Assembly (NCBI RefSeq): GCF_049446155.1
Contig: NZ_JBMSEE010000002.1
Span: forward strand, 186,001 to 250,000
DNA length: 64,000 nucleotides
From: Rivibacter sp049446155
GTDB taxonomy: Bacteria; Pseudomonadota; Gammaproteobacteria; Burkholderiales; Burkholderiaceae_C
Direction: 5' to 3'
Below the pieces are notes generated by a model. That model searched no databases and was not told where the DNA came from. It worked only from the letters and a program-made list of their open reading frames with translations. Below, piece by piece: positions 46,630 through 54,737 of the stretch. How positions within the stretch are numbered: position 1 is the first letter of the stretch; every line of letters starts with the position of its first letter. A program made the position numbers and the translations under genes.

Positions 46630-47220
46630 GTGAACGCACTCTTCCGGCGTGCCGGAATCCCCGTCTCTCTGGCTACCTTTGGTCTCGCTTTCGTGTTCAG
46701 CATGCCACTGAAAGCCAGCCCTCCTGCCGAGCTGTCTTGGATGCCCGATCAAACGTTCGTTCAGGCTGGCGTCGCAGAGGATGCCCAAGCCGCCGTGGTC
46801 GGTGCGATCTGGCGATCCGAGTGGGATGAGCCATTTGCCGGCGGAGACCTGGGCATGTACTGGGAGGTATCGCTAGGCCGCTGGTTTGCCGATCGAGCGG
46901 ATGGTGCCGGGTCGGACTCAGCGTGGGTGACGCAAGTCGGCGCGACACCCGTCTTGCGCTGGACCTTGTCGACATCCCGGCTGCAGTGGTTCGTCGAAGG
47001 AGGCATCGGCGCAAACTTCCTGCTGCCCATCTACAGAACCAACGACAAGCGCTTCAGCACCACCTTCAACTTCGGCGACCACATTGCCGCCGGCATTAAC
47101 CTCGGCGAGCAAGGCCAGCACGAGCTTGCGCTGCGCATCCAGCACTTCTCGAATGCCGGAATCAAGCATCCGAATCCCGGCGAGAACTTTCTTCAGCTTC
47201 GGTACGCGTACCGCTATTGA
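46630..47220 (+). CDS. pagL: PagL-type lipid A 3-O-deacylase (acyloxyacyl hydrolase family)
   Basis: An outer-membrane enzyme that removes the 3-O-acyl chain of lipid A. The first ~30 residues are a signal peptide (NALFRRAGIPVSLATFGLAFVFSMPLKAS). The C-terminal RIQHFSNAGIKHPNPGENF contains the His-x-Ser catalytic pair and a downstream Glu, and the protein ends in RYAYRY. The start is taken as the GTG at 46630 (196 residues), which begins the signal peptide; a TTG at 46597 would add 11 residues. The Glu is one position closer to the His than in the Pseudomonas enzyme by my recollection. Confidence 0.85.
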   Translation: MNALFRRAGIPVSLATFGLAFVFSMPLKASPPAELSWMPDQTFVQAGVAEDAQAAVVGAIWRSEWDEPFAGGDLGMYWEVSLGRWFADRADGAGSDSAWVTQVGATPVLRWTLSTSRLQWFVEGGIGANFLLPIYRTNDKRFSTTFNFGDHIAAGINLGEQGQHELALRIQHFSNAGIKHPNPGENFLQLRYAYRY

Positions 47221-47322
47221 GCGGCGGAAGCGGCCGAGGACGTCGAGATCAGGGCCGACCGACCGGCCCAGCTCGCGTTGAGGTGTTTACTGACAGCGGC
47301 TTCCGCTACGCCGATCGAGCGC

Positions 47323-48279
47323 TCAGGGCAGCAGAACCAGCGAACCCGTCTTCGCTCGCTGGGCGATATCCGCGTGCGCCAGGGCCGCCTCTCGCAGTGC
47401 GTACGTCCTGATCGGCACGTCACCCAGCAGGCCCGCCCTGAAGGCAGAGAACACGTCGTTGGTTGCCTGAGCGACGCGACCCGCCAAGTGCGTGGCCATG
47501 GGTCCGCCCACCATCTTGAGTCCGCGTTTGACCACCGCATCGTTGTCCACCACAGGCGCTCCGGAGGCGGCACCGATGGACACGATGGTCCCGCCGTCCT
47601 TGATGGACGCGAGCGTGGCCGGGAACGTTGCCTTGCCTACGAACTCGTAGACCACATCGACGCCGTTCGGAGCGTGCTTGCGCACTTGCTCGGCCAGGTC
47701 TGTCGCATCCGACGGGAGTACGTGGTCGATCGCCCCAGTCAGTGCCCGCCGCTTGTCAGCAGTGCCCGCCGTACCGATCACGGTGGCCCCACGAGCCTTG
47801 GCCCAGCGGGCCAGCAGACTGCCGACCCCACTCGAGGCGCCTTGGACCAGAACCGTCTCACCCGGCTTCAATGCGTGGTAGCCGTTCAAGCCTGCCCAAG
47901 CCGTGAGGCCCTTGGTGAGCACGGCGGCAATCTGCTCGGCGCTGAGGTCGTCGGGCACCGGGACCAACGCGCTGGCATTGACCAGGCGAACCTGCGTGTA
48001 GCTGCCGGGAGCCAGGTAGTAGGCCACGCGTTGACCGAGCTGAAGGTCGCTCACGCCGGGACCGACAGCTTCGATCACGCCCACGCCTTCCACTCCAGGA
48101 ACGGACGGCAGCGGGACGGAGAAGACGCCTTGGCGGAACATCGTGTCGATGAAGTTGACGCCGATGGCCAGGTGGCGGAGACGCACTTGGCCTTCGGTGG
48201 GCGCCCCGACATCGGAAGCGTCCTCGACCTGAAGGACTTCAGGGCCACCATATGCGTGGAATCGAATCGTGGTGTTCAT
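47323..48279 (-). CDS. Quinone oxidoreductase (MDR superfamily)
   Basis: A 318-residue NADPH-dependent enzyme of the zeta-crystallin/QOR group. It has GVNFIDTMFRQGVF, VPGVEGVGVIEAVG and the nucleotide-binding VLVQGASSGVGSLLARWAKARGATVIGTA. Catalytic zinc ligands of alcohol dehydrogenases are absent, as in QOR. It would reduce quinones or enones by one or two electrons. It is the last gene of a leftward set with an SDR 32 bases upstream. Confidence 0.9.
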   Translation of the reverse strand: MNTTIRFHAYGGPEVLQVEDASDVGAPTEGQVRLRHLAIGVNFIDTMFRQGVFSVPLPSVPGVEGVGVIEAVGPGVSDLQLGQRVAYYLAPGSYTQVRLVNASALVPVPDDLSAEQIAAVLTKGLTAWAGLNGYHALKPGETVLVQGASSGVGSLLARWAKARGATVIGTAGTADKRRALTGAIDHVLPSDATDLAEQVRKHAPNGVDVVYEFVGKATFPATLASIKDGGTIVSIGAASGAPVVDNDAVVKRGLKMVGGPMATHLAGRVAQATNDVFSAFRAGLLGDVPIRTYALREAALAHADIAQRAKTGSLVLLP

Positions 48280-48311
48280 GATGTTTCTCTGAGGGTGTAT
48301 CGATTGGGCCG

Positions 48312-49085
48312 TCAGATGACCGCCAGCAAGCCGCCATCTACCAGCAGTGCCGTGCCGGTGATGTAGCTCGAGAGATCGGAGCCCAGGAAGGCGACCGCAT
48401 CGCCGATCTCCGACGGCTGGCCGAGGCGGCGCAGCGGCGTGCGCTGGCGGAAGCCTTCGGCGGCCTCAGCGATCCCAGGCGCCGTGCGCAACAGGTGGGT
48501 GTCAATCGTTCCGGGGGCCACGGCGTTCACGCGAATGCCGTCAGGCCCGAGGGCGTCTGCCAGAGACTTGGCCATCAGGACGACGCCGCCCTTGCTGGTC
48601 GAGTACGCCACCGTGATGCCCGCGCCGGACAGGCCGCCCATGCTGGCCATCAGGACGATGCTGCCGCGCTTCTGATTCGCTTTCATCTGGCGAGCCGCGG
48701 CTTGCGCGCTGAACAGCGTGCCGTCCAGGTTCACCGCGAGCAGCTTGTGGAAGTCGTCAGCCGACACATCCGGGCCGTCTGCCCGCAGGGTGATGCCTGC
48801 ATTGGCAACCATCACATCGACGCCACCAAATTCAGCCGCTGCTTCGACGAGTGCCTCCACCTCGTTCTTCTTGCTCACGTCGGCCTTGACGAACCGAGTG
48901 GCGACGCCGAGGGCTTCGATCTCGTGAGTCGTCGGCGTGCCGCCTTCGCGAGGGTCAGGGCTGATGTCCGAGACGATGACCGCCTTCGCACCGTGCTTTG
49001 CCGCGTTGATGGCGATGGCTCGTCCGATGCCGCTCGCCGCGCCGGTGACGACGACGACCTTGTATTGCAGGATGTTGGTGTTCAT
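48312..49085 (-). CDS. Short-chain dehydrogenase/reductase
   Basis: A classical SDR of 257 residues with VVVTGAASGIGRAIAI, NAGI, the catalytic YSTSK and LVDGGLLAVI at the end. The ATG at 49085 is chosen because AAGGGGAACCCC precedes it; an in-frame ATG upstream (49115) lies in the next gene's tail. Substrate is unknown. Together with the QOR, the ester cyclase and another SDR it forms a leftward four-gene run. Confidence 0.87.
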   Translation of the reverse strand: MNTNILQYKVVVVTGAASGIGRAIAINAAKHGAKAVIVSDISPDPREGGTPTTHEIEALGVATRFVKADVSKKNEVEALVEAAAEFGGVDVMVANAGITLRADGPDVSADDFHKLLAVNLDGTLFSAQAAARQMKANQKRGSIVLMASMGGLSGAGITVAYSTSKGGVVLMAKSLADALGPDGIRVNAVAPGTIDTHLLRTAPGIAEAAEGFRQRTPLRRLGQPSEIGDAVAFLGSDLSSYITGTALLVDGGLLAVI

Positions 49086-49095
49086 GGGGTTCCCC

Positions 49096-49527
49096 TTACT
49101 GCGGCAGCGCATCAAGCTGCTTCAGGACCGAGTACAGGTTCGCGACGCCCCAGTGCTCGGTGATCTTTCCCTCCTGCACGCGCATGGCATCGACCGTCTC
49201 GAAGTGGATGGCCTTGCCGCTTGCGGGAATGCCGAGGAAGTCGCCTTGGTGAGTGCCGTGGTAAGTCTTGTAGGTCGTCACGACGTCGCCATCGGCGCGC
49301 TGCCAGTGGATGACGGCATGAAAGTCGGGGAAGGCCTCGCGCAGCTTCTTGTACAGGCCCAGCGCACCCGCCTTGTCCGGCGTGCAGTTCGGCTGCGGCG
49401 TGTGGTCCAGGAAGTCGTCGGCGAACAGCTCGTCGAACAAGGCCCAGTTGCCGCCGCCTTGCACCTCTGCGGTGTTGCGACGGATCACCGCCTTGGCAGC
49501 TTCGCTGATGTCATTGATGTTGCTCAT
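49096..49527 (-). CDS. SnoaL-like / NTF2-fold ester cyclase family protein
   Basis: A 143-residue protein with the NTF2-like fold. It has a helical start (ISEAAKAVIRRNTAEV), FADDFLDHTPQPNCTPDKAG and the TYHGTHQGDFLGIPASGKAIHFETVDAMRVQEGKITEHW strand set typical of SnoaL-like polyketide cyclase homologues. In non-polyketide genomes such proteins are of unknown role. It is 10 bases from the flanking SDR gene and 20 from the other. Confidence 0.85.
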   Translation of the reverse strand: MSNINDISEAAKAVIRRNTAEVQGGGNWALFDELFADDFLDHTPQPNCTPDKAGALGLYKKLREAFPDFHAVIHWQRADGDVVTTYKTYHGTHQGDFLGIPASGKAIHFETVDAMRVQEGKITEHWGVANLYSVLKQLDALPQ

Positions 49528-49547
49528 GATGTTTCGCTTTCGGTTGT

Positions 49548-50324
49548 TCAGATCTCGAAGCCGCCGATGGTCATGCCGCCGTCCACGACGAGCATCTGAC
49601 CCATGACGTACGAAGACGCTTCAGACGCGAGCCAGACCGCAGCGGCTGCAATCTCGGAGGGATGCGCACCTCGTTTCGCCGGAATGGCGGAAGTGGCGAG
49701 TTGCGCGAAGCCGGGGTTCTGAGCACTGGCCTGCGCGACCATCGGCGTCTGCGTCCAGCCAGGTGCCAGGGTGTTCACGCGGATGCCGAGCGCAGCGTTC
49801 TCCATCGCAGCCACACGGGTCAGTCCGTGGACGCCGTGCTTCGATGCGGCGTAGGCACTCATGCCGCCGGGCCCCGTGATGGCAGCCACCGAAGCGGTGT
49901 TCACGATGGCGCCCCCCCCGGCACGGCGCAGCAAGGGCAACTGATGCTTCATCCCCAGGAAGACGCTCCTGAGGTTGATCGCGATCACTCGATCGAAATC
50001 GTCGGTCGGGTAGTCTTCGATGCGATGGGCTTGGCCCGTGATGCCCGCGTTGTTGAATGCCACATCGAGCCGCCCGAGTTCCTTTTCGATGCGGATCATG
50101 AGATCGCGCACCTGCGCCTCGTTCGACACATCGGTTGCGGCCGTCAACACCCGGCCGCCGAGTTCGACGATGAGGTCCCTGGTTTCGGCCAGGCCGCCTT
50201 CGTTCAGGTCCGCCGCAACGACGATGGCGCCGCGGCCGGCGAAGGCCCGCGCGGCCTCACGGCCGATCCCGGAGCCTGCGCCGGTAACCAGCGCTACTTT
50301 CTTGTCAAAGTCCTTGAGTGCCAT
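49548..50324 (-). CDS. Short-chain dehydrogenase/reductase
   Basis: A classical SDR of 258 residues with ALVTGAGSGIGREAARAF, AGITG, YAASK and a C-terminal LVVDGGMTIGGFEI. It heads a leftward set of SDR, ester cyclase, SDR and quinone oxidoreductase, so a promoter is expected between 50325 and 50443. The substrate is unknown; regulation by the adjacent LysR gene product is a reasonable guess. Confidence 0.87.
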   Translation of the reverse strand: MALKDFDKKVALVTGAGSGIGREAARAFAGRGAIVVAADLNEGGLAETRDLIVELGGRVLTAATDVSNEAQVRDLMIRIEKELGRLDVAFNNAGITGQAHRIEDYPTDDFDRVIAINLRSVFLGMKHQLPLLRRAGGGAIVNTASVAAITGPGGMSAYAASKHGVHGLTRVAAMENAALGIRVNTLAPGWTQTPMVAQASAQNPGFAQLATSAIPAKRGAHPSEIAAAAVWLASEASSYVMGQMLVVDGGMTIGGFEI

Positions 50325-50443
50325 TTGCTACTCCTCGAAGTTGCGCAGCCGGTTGCTGCATGGATCGAAGAGTAGGGATGGGTCATCTATCGCGGTAGCC
50401 TCTTTGTCTCGATGCGATCCATCGGTCCCAGCGATGCATTCGC

Positions 50444-51334
50444 CTATTGGCCCTTCAAGCGAGCGATGAACCACCGTCCGGCCGGGCCTGGCGGTGCGTC
50501 GTTCCGATACACGGCGTACATGGCAATGCTGGGCGTCGACGGCTGGTGCACTTCGAGGCTGAGCGGCACCAACTCGCCGCTGTCCAGGTCGCGCTGCACC
50601 ATCTCCTTCGGCATGTGCCCCCAGCCGAATCCGGCCTTCAGGAAGGCGTGCTTCGCGCCCAGGTCGGCGAGACGCCATATCTGAGCGGCCAGCACACCGT
50701 AGCTGCGCCCCGTGCTGAGCGTCGTGCGGTCGGTCAACACCAGCTGAACGTGGCGCTCCAGTTCGCGTGAACTGAGCGGGCCCGGCAGAAAGGCAAGGGC
50801 GTGCCTGGGTGAAGCGACCGTCACCATCGCGACTTGGGCCAGTGCTTCCGAGCGGGTGCTTTCCGGGACGACGGGCAGAGAACCAACGATGCCGATCTGG
50901 CATGTGCCCTCGAGCACGGGCTGGACGACGGCGCCGAGCGCTTCGACGTACATCCGCAAGGGCGTGGTCGGGAACTGCTCCTTGAACGCTCCGACGGCTT
51001 CGGTCAGGGCGCTCATCGGGAACATCACGTCGACCGCCACCGAGAGTTCCGGCTCCAGCCCTTCCGACAGTGTCCGGGCCCGCGCCTTGAAGCTGTCCAT
51101 GCCGTGCACGACCGCTTTTGCCTCCCCCAGCAGCGCCTTGCCCTCGTCCGTCAGCACCGGGTACCGACCCGTCCGATCGAACAGCGTCACACGGAGCTGC
51201 CCCTCCAGATTGGCCAGGGTCTGGCTGACCACCGACTGCGCCCGCCGCAGCTTGCGCCCGGCAGCGGAAAAGCTGCCTTCTTCGGCTGCGGCAATGAAGG
51301 TGCGCAGCTGGTCCAGGGAGACGCCGTCGAGCAT
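50444..51334 (-). CDS. LysR-family transcription regulator
   Basis: A 296-residue LTTR with the winged helix-turn-helix MLDGVSLDQLRTFIAAAEEGSFSAAGRKLRRAQSVVSQTLANLEGQL and a C-terminal effector domain. It lies divergent from the pirin gene, with a 99-base gap carrying LTTR-like T-N11-A sequence, and upstream of the SDR set on its own strand. It is a candidate regulator of pirin, DoxX and the SDR-QOR set, inferred from position. Confidence 0.9.
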   Translation of the reverse strand: MLDGVSLDQLRTFIAAAEEGSFSAAGRKLRRAQSVVSQTLANLEGQLRVTLFDRTGRYPVLTDEGKALLGEAKAVVHGMDSFKARARTLSEGLEPELSVAVDVMFPMSALTEAVGAFKEQFPTTPLRMYVEALGAVVQPVLEGTCQIGIVGSLPVVPESTRSEALAQVAMVTVASPRHALAFLPGPLSSRELERHVQLVLTDRTTLSTGRSYGVLAAQIWRLADLGAKHAFLKAGFGWGHMPKEMVQRDLDSGELVPLSLEVHQPSTPSIAMYAVYRNDAPPGPAGRWFIARLKGQ

Positions 51335-51433
51335 GTATCGGTCCTACGGATGGATTGCATAGAAACATATAGGCTTCCCAGCTGGATGTCCAATTTCTAA
51401 GCTTCGGTCCATCGAATTAGACGAAGCAACGAC
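51335..51433. promoter_or_regulatory. LysR-pirin intergenic region with candidate LTTR operator
   Basis: Between divergent lysR and pirin genes. TTCGGTCCATCGAA (51403-51416) forms a T-N11-A-type dyad with TTCG and CGAA arms, and gcttcg (51401-51406) pairs with cgaagc (51422-51427). These sit within 35 bases of the pirin start, where an LTTR activator or repressor could act. Direct support is only the symmetry and location. Confidence 0.4.
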
Positions 51434-52327
51434 ATGGAAGCCATCGACCAAACGCCGCAGGGAGGAACTACCCCTAAACGGTCTTTTGCCCAGCTGGCCA
51501 ATCGGGACACTCAGCCTCGCGCGATCGCGATGAGGACCCAGGGCCGCATGCATGGCCCCGTCAAGCGCCTGTTGAGCCCGAACCGACTGGGAAGCGTGAC
51601 CAAGCCTTTCGTCTTCCTGGACTATTTCGACTTCCAGTCGATCGGCGACGCGATGTTCCCGATGCATCCGCATTCGGGTATCGCCACCACAACCGTCTTG
51701 CTGGAAGGCCAAATGCGCTATGAGGACACCACGGGCGCTCGCGGACAGCTCGAGGCCGGCTCGGTGGAGTGGATGCATGCCGGCAAGGGCATCTGGCACG
51801 ACGGCATTCCACTGCGGGGCCAACGTTTGCGCGGATATCAGCTTTGGCTCGCGCTGCCTCAGGACAGCGAACTTGCTGCGCCGGTGAGTCAGTACCTCAC
51901 CCCCGCGGAAGTCCCCGTGGTGAATGGCGTGCGCGTCATCCTCGGGGCGCACGCCGGCCAGCGCAGTGCCGTAGCCGCTCCCGACGGCATCCAGTACCTC
52001 CATGCCTCATTGCGCGATGGAGAGGTGCTGACGTTGCCCCCTCCTGCTGGCCACACCGTCGCCTGGCTGCACGTCAACACCGGCGCCCTTCTCACGGGGG
52101 CAGACCGCGTCGCCGACGAGCTGGTCGTGTTCGCCGAAGGCGAGCAGTCCATCGAACTCATGGCATCCGGCGCAACGGACTTTGTCATTGGGACGGCTCG
52201 CAAGCACCTCGATCCCCTGGTGCTCGGGACGTACTCGGTCCACACAACTCGCGCCGCGCTGCTGCGCGGCGAACAAGAAATTGCTCGACTTGGCGAGCAA
52301 CTCCGCGCGAGCGGCCGGGCCGTTTAG
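51434..52327 (+). CDS. Pirin-family cupin protein
   Basis: A 297-residue pirin-like bicupin. The N-terminal cupin shows HPHSGIATT and WMHAGKGIWHD, supplying three of the four metal-binding histidine/acid positions of pirin; the fourth ligand, Glu103 in human pirin, aligns with a Gly here. Some pirins are quercetin dioxygenases or redox sensors. It is followed after 57 bases by a DoxX gene and then by a hydrolase on the same strand. Confidence 0.87.
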   Translation: MEAIDQTPQGGTTPKRSFAQLANRDTQPRAIAMRTQGRMHGPVKRLLSPNRLGSVTKPFVFLDYFDFQSIGDAMFPMHPHSGIATTTVLLEGQMRYEDTTGARGQLEAGSVEWMHAGKGIWHDGIPLRGQRLRGYQLWLALPQDSELAAPVSQYLTPAEVPVVNGVRVILGAHAGQRSAVAAPDGIQYLHASLRDGEVLTLPPPAGHTVAWLHVNTGALLTGADRVADELVVFAEGEQSIELMASGATDFVIGTARKHLDPLVLGTYSVHTTRAALLRGEQEIARLGEQLRASGRAV

Positions 52328-52384
52328 GCCTTCTCCCAAGTCCATCAGAAGCTCTTCATCACTATCGATCACCAGGAGTTCACC

Positions 52385-52828
52385 ATGCAACCTACCAACA
52401 TCTCATCCGCCTCGAAGACCGCCGCTGCCCTGTCGCTGACCGGTCGCATCCTCATCGCAGCCATCTTCTTGGTCAGCGGCTTCGGAAAGCTCATGGCCCC
52501 GAGCGGCACCATCGGCTACATCGCCTCGGTCGGCCTGCCCCTGCCCGAACTGGCCTACGCCGGTGCACTGGCTGCCGAACTGGGCGGTGGCCTGCTGCTC
52601 GTCGCCGGCTATCGGACTCGCTGGGTCGCCGCGGCGCTGGCGGTGTTCTCGGTCGTCTCGGCGGTCATCTTCCACAACGCCCTGGGCGATCAGAACCAGC
52701 TGTTCCACTTCCTGAAGAACATCGCGATGGCAGGCGGCCTGCTGCAGTACGTCGCCTCTGGCGGCGGTGCATTCAGCCTGGATGAGCGCCAAGTGCGGTC
52801 GTCCATCGTCATGCAAACCGCTCGCTGA
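52385..52828 (+). CDS. DoxX-family membrane protein
   Basis: A 147-residue inner-membrane protein with four hydrophobic segments: LTGRILIAAIFLVSGFGKL, ELAYAGALAAELGGGLLLVAGY, WVAAALAVFSVVSAVIFHNAL and FLKNIAMAGGLLQYVA. The pattern fits DoxX/DUF417-type proteins, associated with thiosulfate:quinone oxidoreductase or unspecified redox complexes. GGAG in CCAGGAGTTCACC lies 7 bases before the ATG. It follows the pirin gene on the same strand. Confidence 0.85.
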   Translation: MQPTNISSASKTAAALSLTGRILIAAIFLVSGFGKLMAPSGTIGYIASVGLPLPELAYAGALAAELGGGLLLVAGYRTRWVAAALAVFSVVSAVIFHNALGDQNQLFHFLKNIAMAGGLLQYVASGGGAFSLDERQVRSSIVMQTAR

Positions 52829-52863
52829 GCACCTGTCGCGCTCCGCCTCGGAAGAAGTCCGCC

Positions 52864-53652
52864 ATGTACACCCTCAAAGACTTCATCCGCCTACTCGTGA
52901 TCGTGGGCGGCATCGCGGCCCTCTTCGCCAATGCCTCGCCGAGGCATTCGGAGACCACCGCGGAGAACGGCCGGATCAACAACGTCGTGCTTGTCCACGG
53001 CGCCTCCGTGGATGGTTCGTACTGGGAGCCCGTGTATCGCCAGCTCACGGCGAAGGGCTATCAAGTCACCATCGCACAGGAGCCACTGACCGGCTTCAAC
53101 GCGGATGTGGCCGCTGCGCGGCGTGCGCTATCGCTGCAGCAGGGCCCGGTGGTCCTCGTGGGTCACAGCTACGGCGGCGCCATCATCTCTGCGGTCGGCA
53201 ACGATCCGAATGTCAAGGCGCTCGTCTACGTCGCCGCGCACGCACCGGATGCAGGCGAGAGCGTCGCTGACCTCAACGGCAAGTTCCCGATGGACAGCCT
53301 GAAGCACGTCGCCGTCACCGCAGACGGATACATCCACTTCCAGCGCGACAAGTGGCACGAGTCCATCGCCGCCGACACACCGAAAGAGTACGCCGACTTT
53401 GCCGCGGCCAGCCAGGTTCTCTCGAGCGCCGATGCGTTCGGGGCAAAGATCCCGGACGCGGCATGGCGGAGCAAGCCGACGTACGCCATCGTCGCGACTG
53501 ACGACAAGATCGTCAGCCCGGACCTGCAGCGCTTCATGTACCAGCGTGCCAAGGCTCGTACCGTGGAAGTGAAGGCCAGCCATTCGGTGCTCGTATCGCA
53601 ACCTCGCGCGGTCGCCGACCTCATCATGGAAGCCACCAAGGTGAAGCCGTAA
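52864..53652 (+). CDS. Secreted or membrane-anchored alpha/beta hydrolase
   Basis: A 262-residue hydrolase. The first ~25 residues form a hydrophobic anchor or signal (IRLLVIVGGIAALFANAS). The fold shows VLVHGASVDGSYW (oxyanion), nucleophile Ser in VVLVGHSYGGAI, and the late catalytic His in KASHSVLVSQ; the acid is likely the Asp in VATDDKIV. It lies 35 bases after the DoxX gene and ends in a region with gene fragments. Substrate unknown. Confidence 0.85.
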   Translation: MYTLKDFIRLLVIVGGIAALFANASPRHSETTAENGRINNVVLVHGASVDGSYWEPVYRQLTAKGYQVTIAQEPLTGFNADVAAARRALSLQQGPVVLVGHSYGGAIISAVGNDPNVKALVYVAAHAPDAGESVADLNGKFPMDSLKHVAVTADGYIHFQRDKWHESIAADTPKEYADFAAASQVLSSADAFGAKIPDAAWRSKPTYAIVATDDKIVSPDLQRFMYQRAKARTVEVKASHSVLVSQPRAVADLIMEATKVKP

Positions 53653-53683
53653 TGCCTGCGCGTGATCGCGGGAGCAGGTGGCG

Positions 53684-53715
53684 AGACGGGGGATCGACAC
53701 GATGATCCCCCGTCT
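53684..53715 (+). terminator. Hairpin after the alpha/beta hydrolase
   Basis: AGACGGGGGATC (53684-53695) pairs perfectly with GATCCCCCGTCT (53704-53715) over an eight-base loop. It has no long T-run, only TT, so termination is possible but not certain. Confidence 0.55.
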
Positions 53716-53748
53716 TCGACTGCAAGTGGCGGAGCAATCCGCCGCGCC

Positions 53749-53857
53749 TCACGCGGCAGCAGGATTCGATTCGACGAGCTGCTTGTGCAGGCCGTAGAAG
53801 TCGAAGTACGAGTCTGCGCGAATGATTCTTCCGTCCTTCAGCTGATAGACCACGACG
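53749..53857 (-). pseudogene. C-terminal fragment of a SnoaL/NTF2-like protein
   Basis: The minus strand reads VVVYQLKDGRIIRADSYFDFYGLHKQLVESNP and then stops, the end of a nuclear transport factor 2-like protein. Upstream (to the right) the sequence turns into an unrelated fragment near 53858, and no start for this frame remains. It is therefore a 3' remnant of a gene deleted in the past. Confidence 0.6.
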
Positions 53858-54030
53858 GAGCATGACGACGTTCGCCTCAGCGCGCTGCAAGAGCAACGCC
53901 GGATTCTCAATCGCCTTCGCGCCGAGGGCTCGATCGACGAGGACGCGTTCCACATTCTCGAAGAAGAGCTCGACTGGTCGGAGCTGAGCGCAGGGGCGTC
54001 CAAGGCGACTCGCATCGCGCGCGCAGCGGG
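53858..54030 (+). pseudogene. Remnant of a Na+/H+ antiporter C-terminal tail
   Basis: The plus strand reads EHDDVRLSALQEQRRILNRL, then RAEGSIDEDAFHILEEELDW and SELSAG, matching the cytoplasmic end of CPA1-type Na+/H+ antiporters (the LRAEGRI..ERELDWSEL pattern). No membrane part is present to the left, and the frame runs on into sequence that codes on the other strand. It joins the previous fragment directly, implying a deletion or rearrangement junction. Confidence 0.45.
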
Positions 54031-54041
54031 ACAACTGAAGG

Positions 54042-54452
54042 CTACTTCGGCTCGCGGTACAGGACCATGCCGGCGTGGTAGAGGATGTCGTCGCGAAACT
54101 CACCGTCTGCGGTGAACCCCGTGTCATCGACATAGTCGATGCGGTCTCCGGTCACTCGATAGCGACCCTGATACGCGCTCGCCTTCTTGCCGCGAGCCTC
54201 GTCGTAGCGACCATCGGGCAGGAGTTCGTGGCGGATGTAGCCATCAGCGGTGACCCACATGCCGACATACGGGTGCGTGAAGGCTTGCGCTGGCGTGCGC
54301 TGTGCTGAGATGCTCATGTTCACTCCTTCGATTGGCTGCGTTGTCGTGATCGCCTGGCCGGCGGCCAGGGCCGTCGCTGGCTTGACCCACATCGCGGCCG
54401 AGGCGACGGCAACCAGGACGGTGATTCCGTAGACAGCGGTCTGTCGCGTCAT
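54042..54452 (-). CDS. Atu4866-domain secreted protein
   Basis: A 136-residue protein with an N-terminal hydrophobic signal (TAVYGITVLVAVASAAMWV, cleavage near ALAAGQ). The mature part, with PYVGMWVTADGYIRHELLPDGRYDEARG and YQGRYRVTGDRIDYVDDTGFTADGEF, matches the Atu4866 domain family, whose function is unknown. Such genes often neighbour SDR, aldo-keto reductase and AraC genes. GAAAGGAGAAAC precedes the ATG, a strong ribosome site. Confidence 0.78.
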   Translation of the reverse strand: MTRQTAVYGITVLVAVASAAMWVKPATALAAGQAITTTQPIEGVNMSISAQRTPAQAFTHPYVGMWVTADGYIRHELLPDGRYDEARGKKASAYQGRYRVTGDRIDYVDDTGFTADGEFRDDILYHAGMVLYREPK

Positions 54453-54737
54453 GTCGTTTCTCCTTTCGGCACAAGCGACCTGCCGGTCACGATGGTGGAT
54501 CCGATAGAAGAAGGTCTAGGAAGCCGCTGCAGCCTTCGTTGGCCGGTTAGACCTTTGAAATTGCCCGATCCTGCAAAGCGAGTCAGGCCGCTCGCGCAGA
54601 GGCCCAACGCGGGGAATCGGGCACTTGCTCATTCCTCCGCGATGCTTGCCCGACCCACCTGCGGGGCCTTCTGGTCACGCCATTTCCTTGCGCGTCGGAT
54701 CTAAGCTGTCGTGATGTCCCCCTAAAGCGCGATTGCC

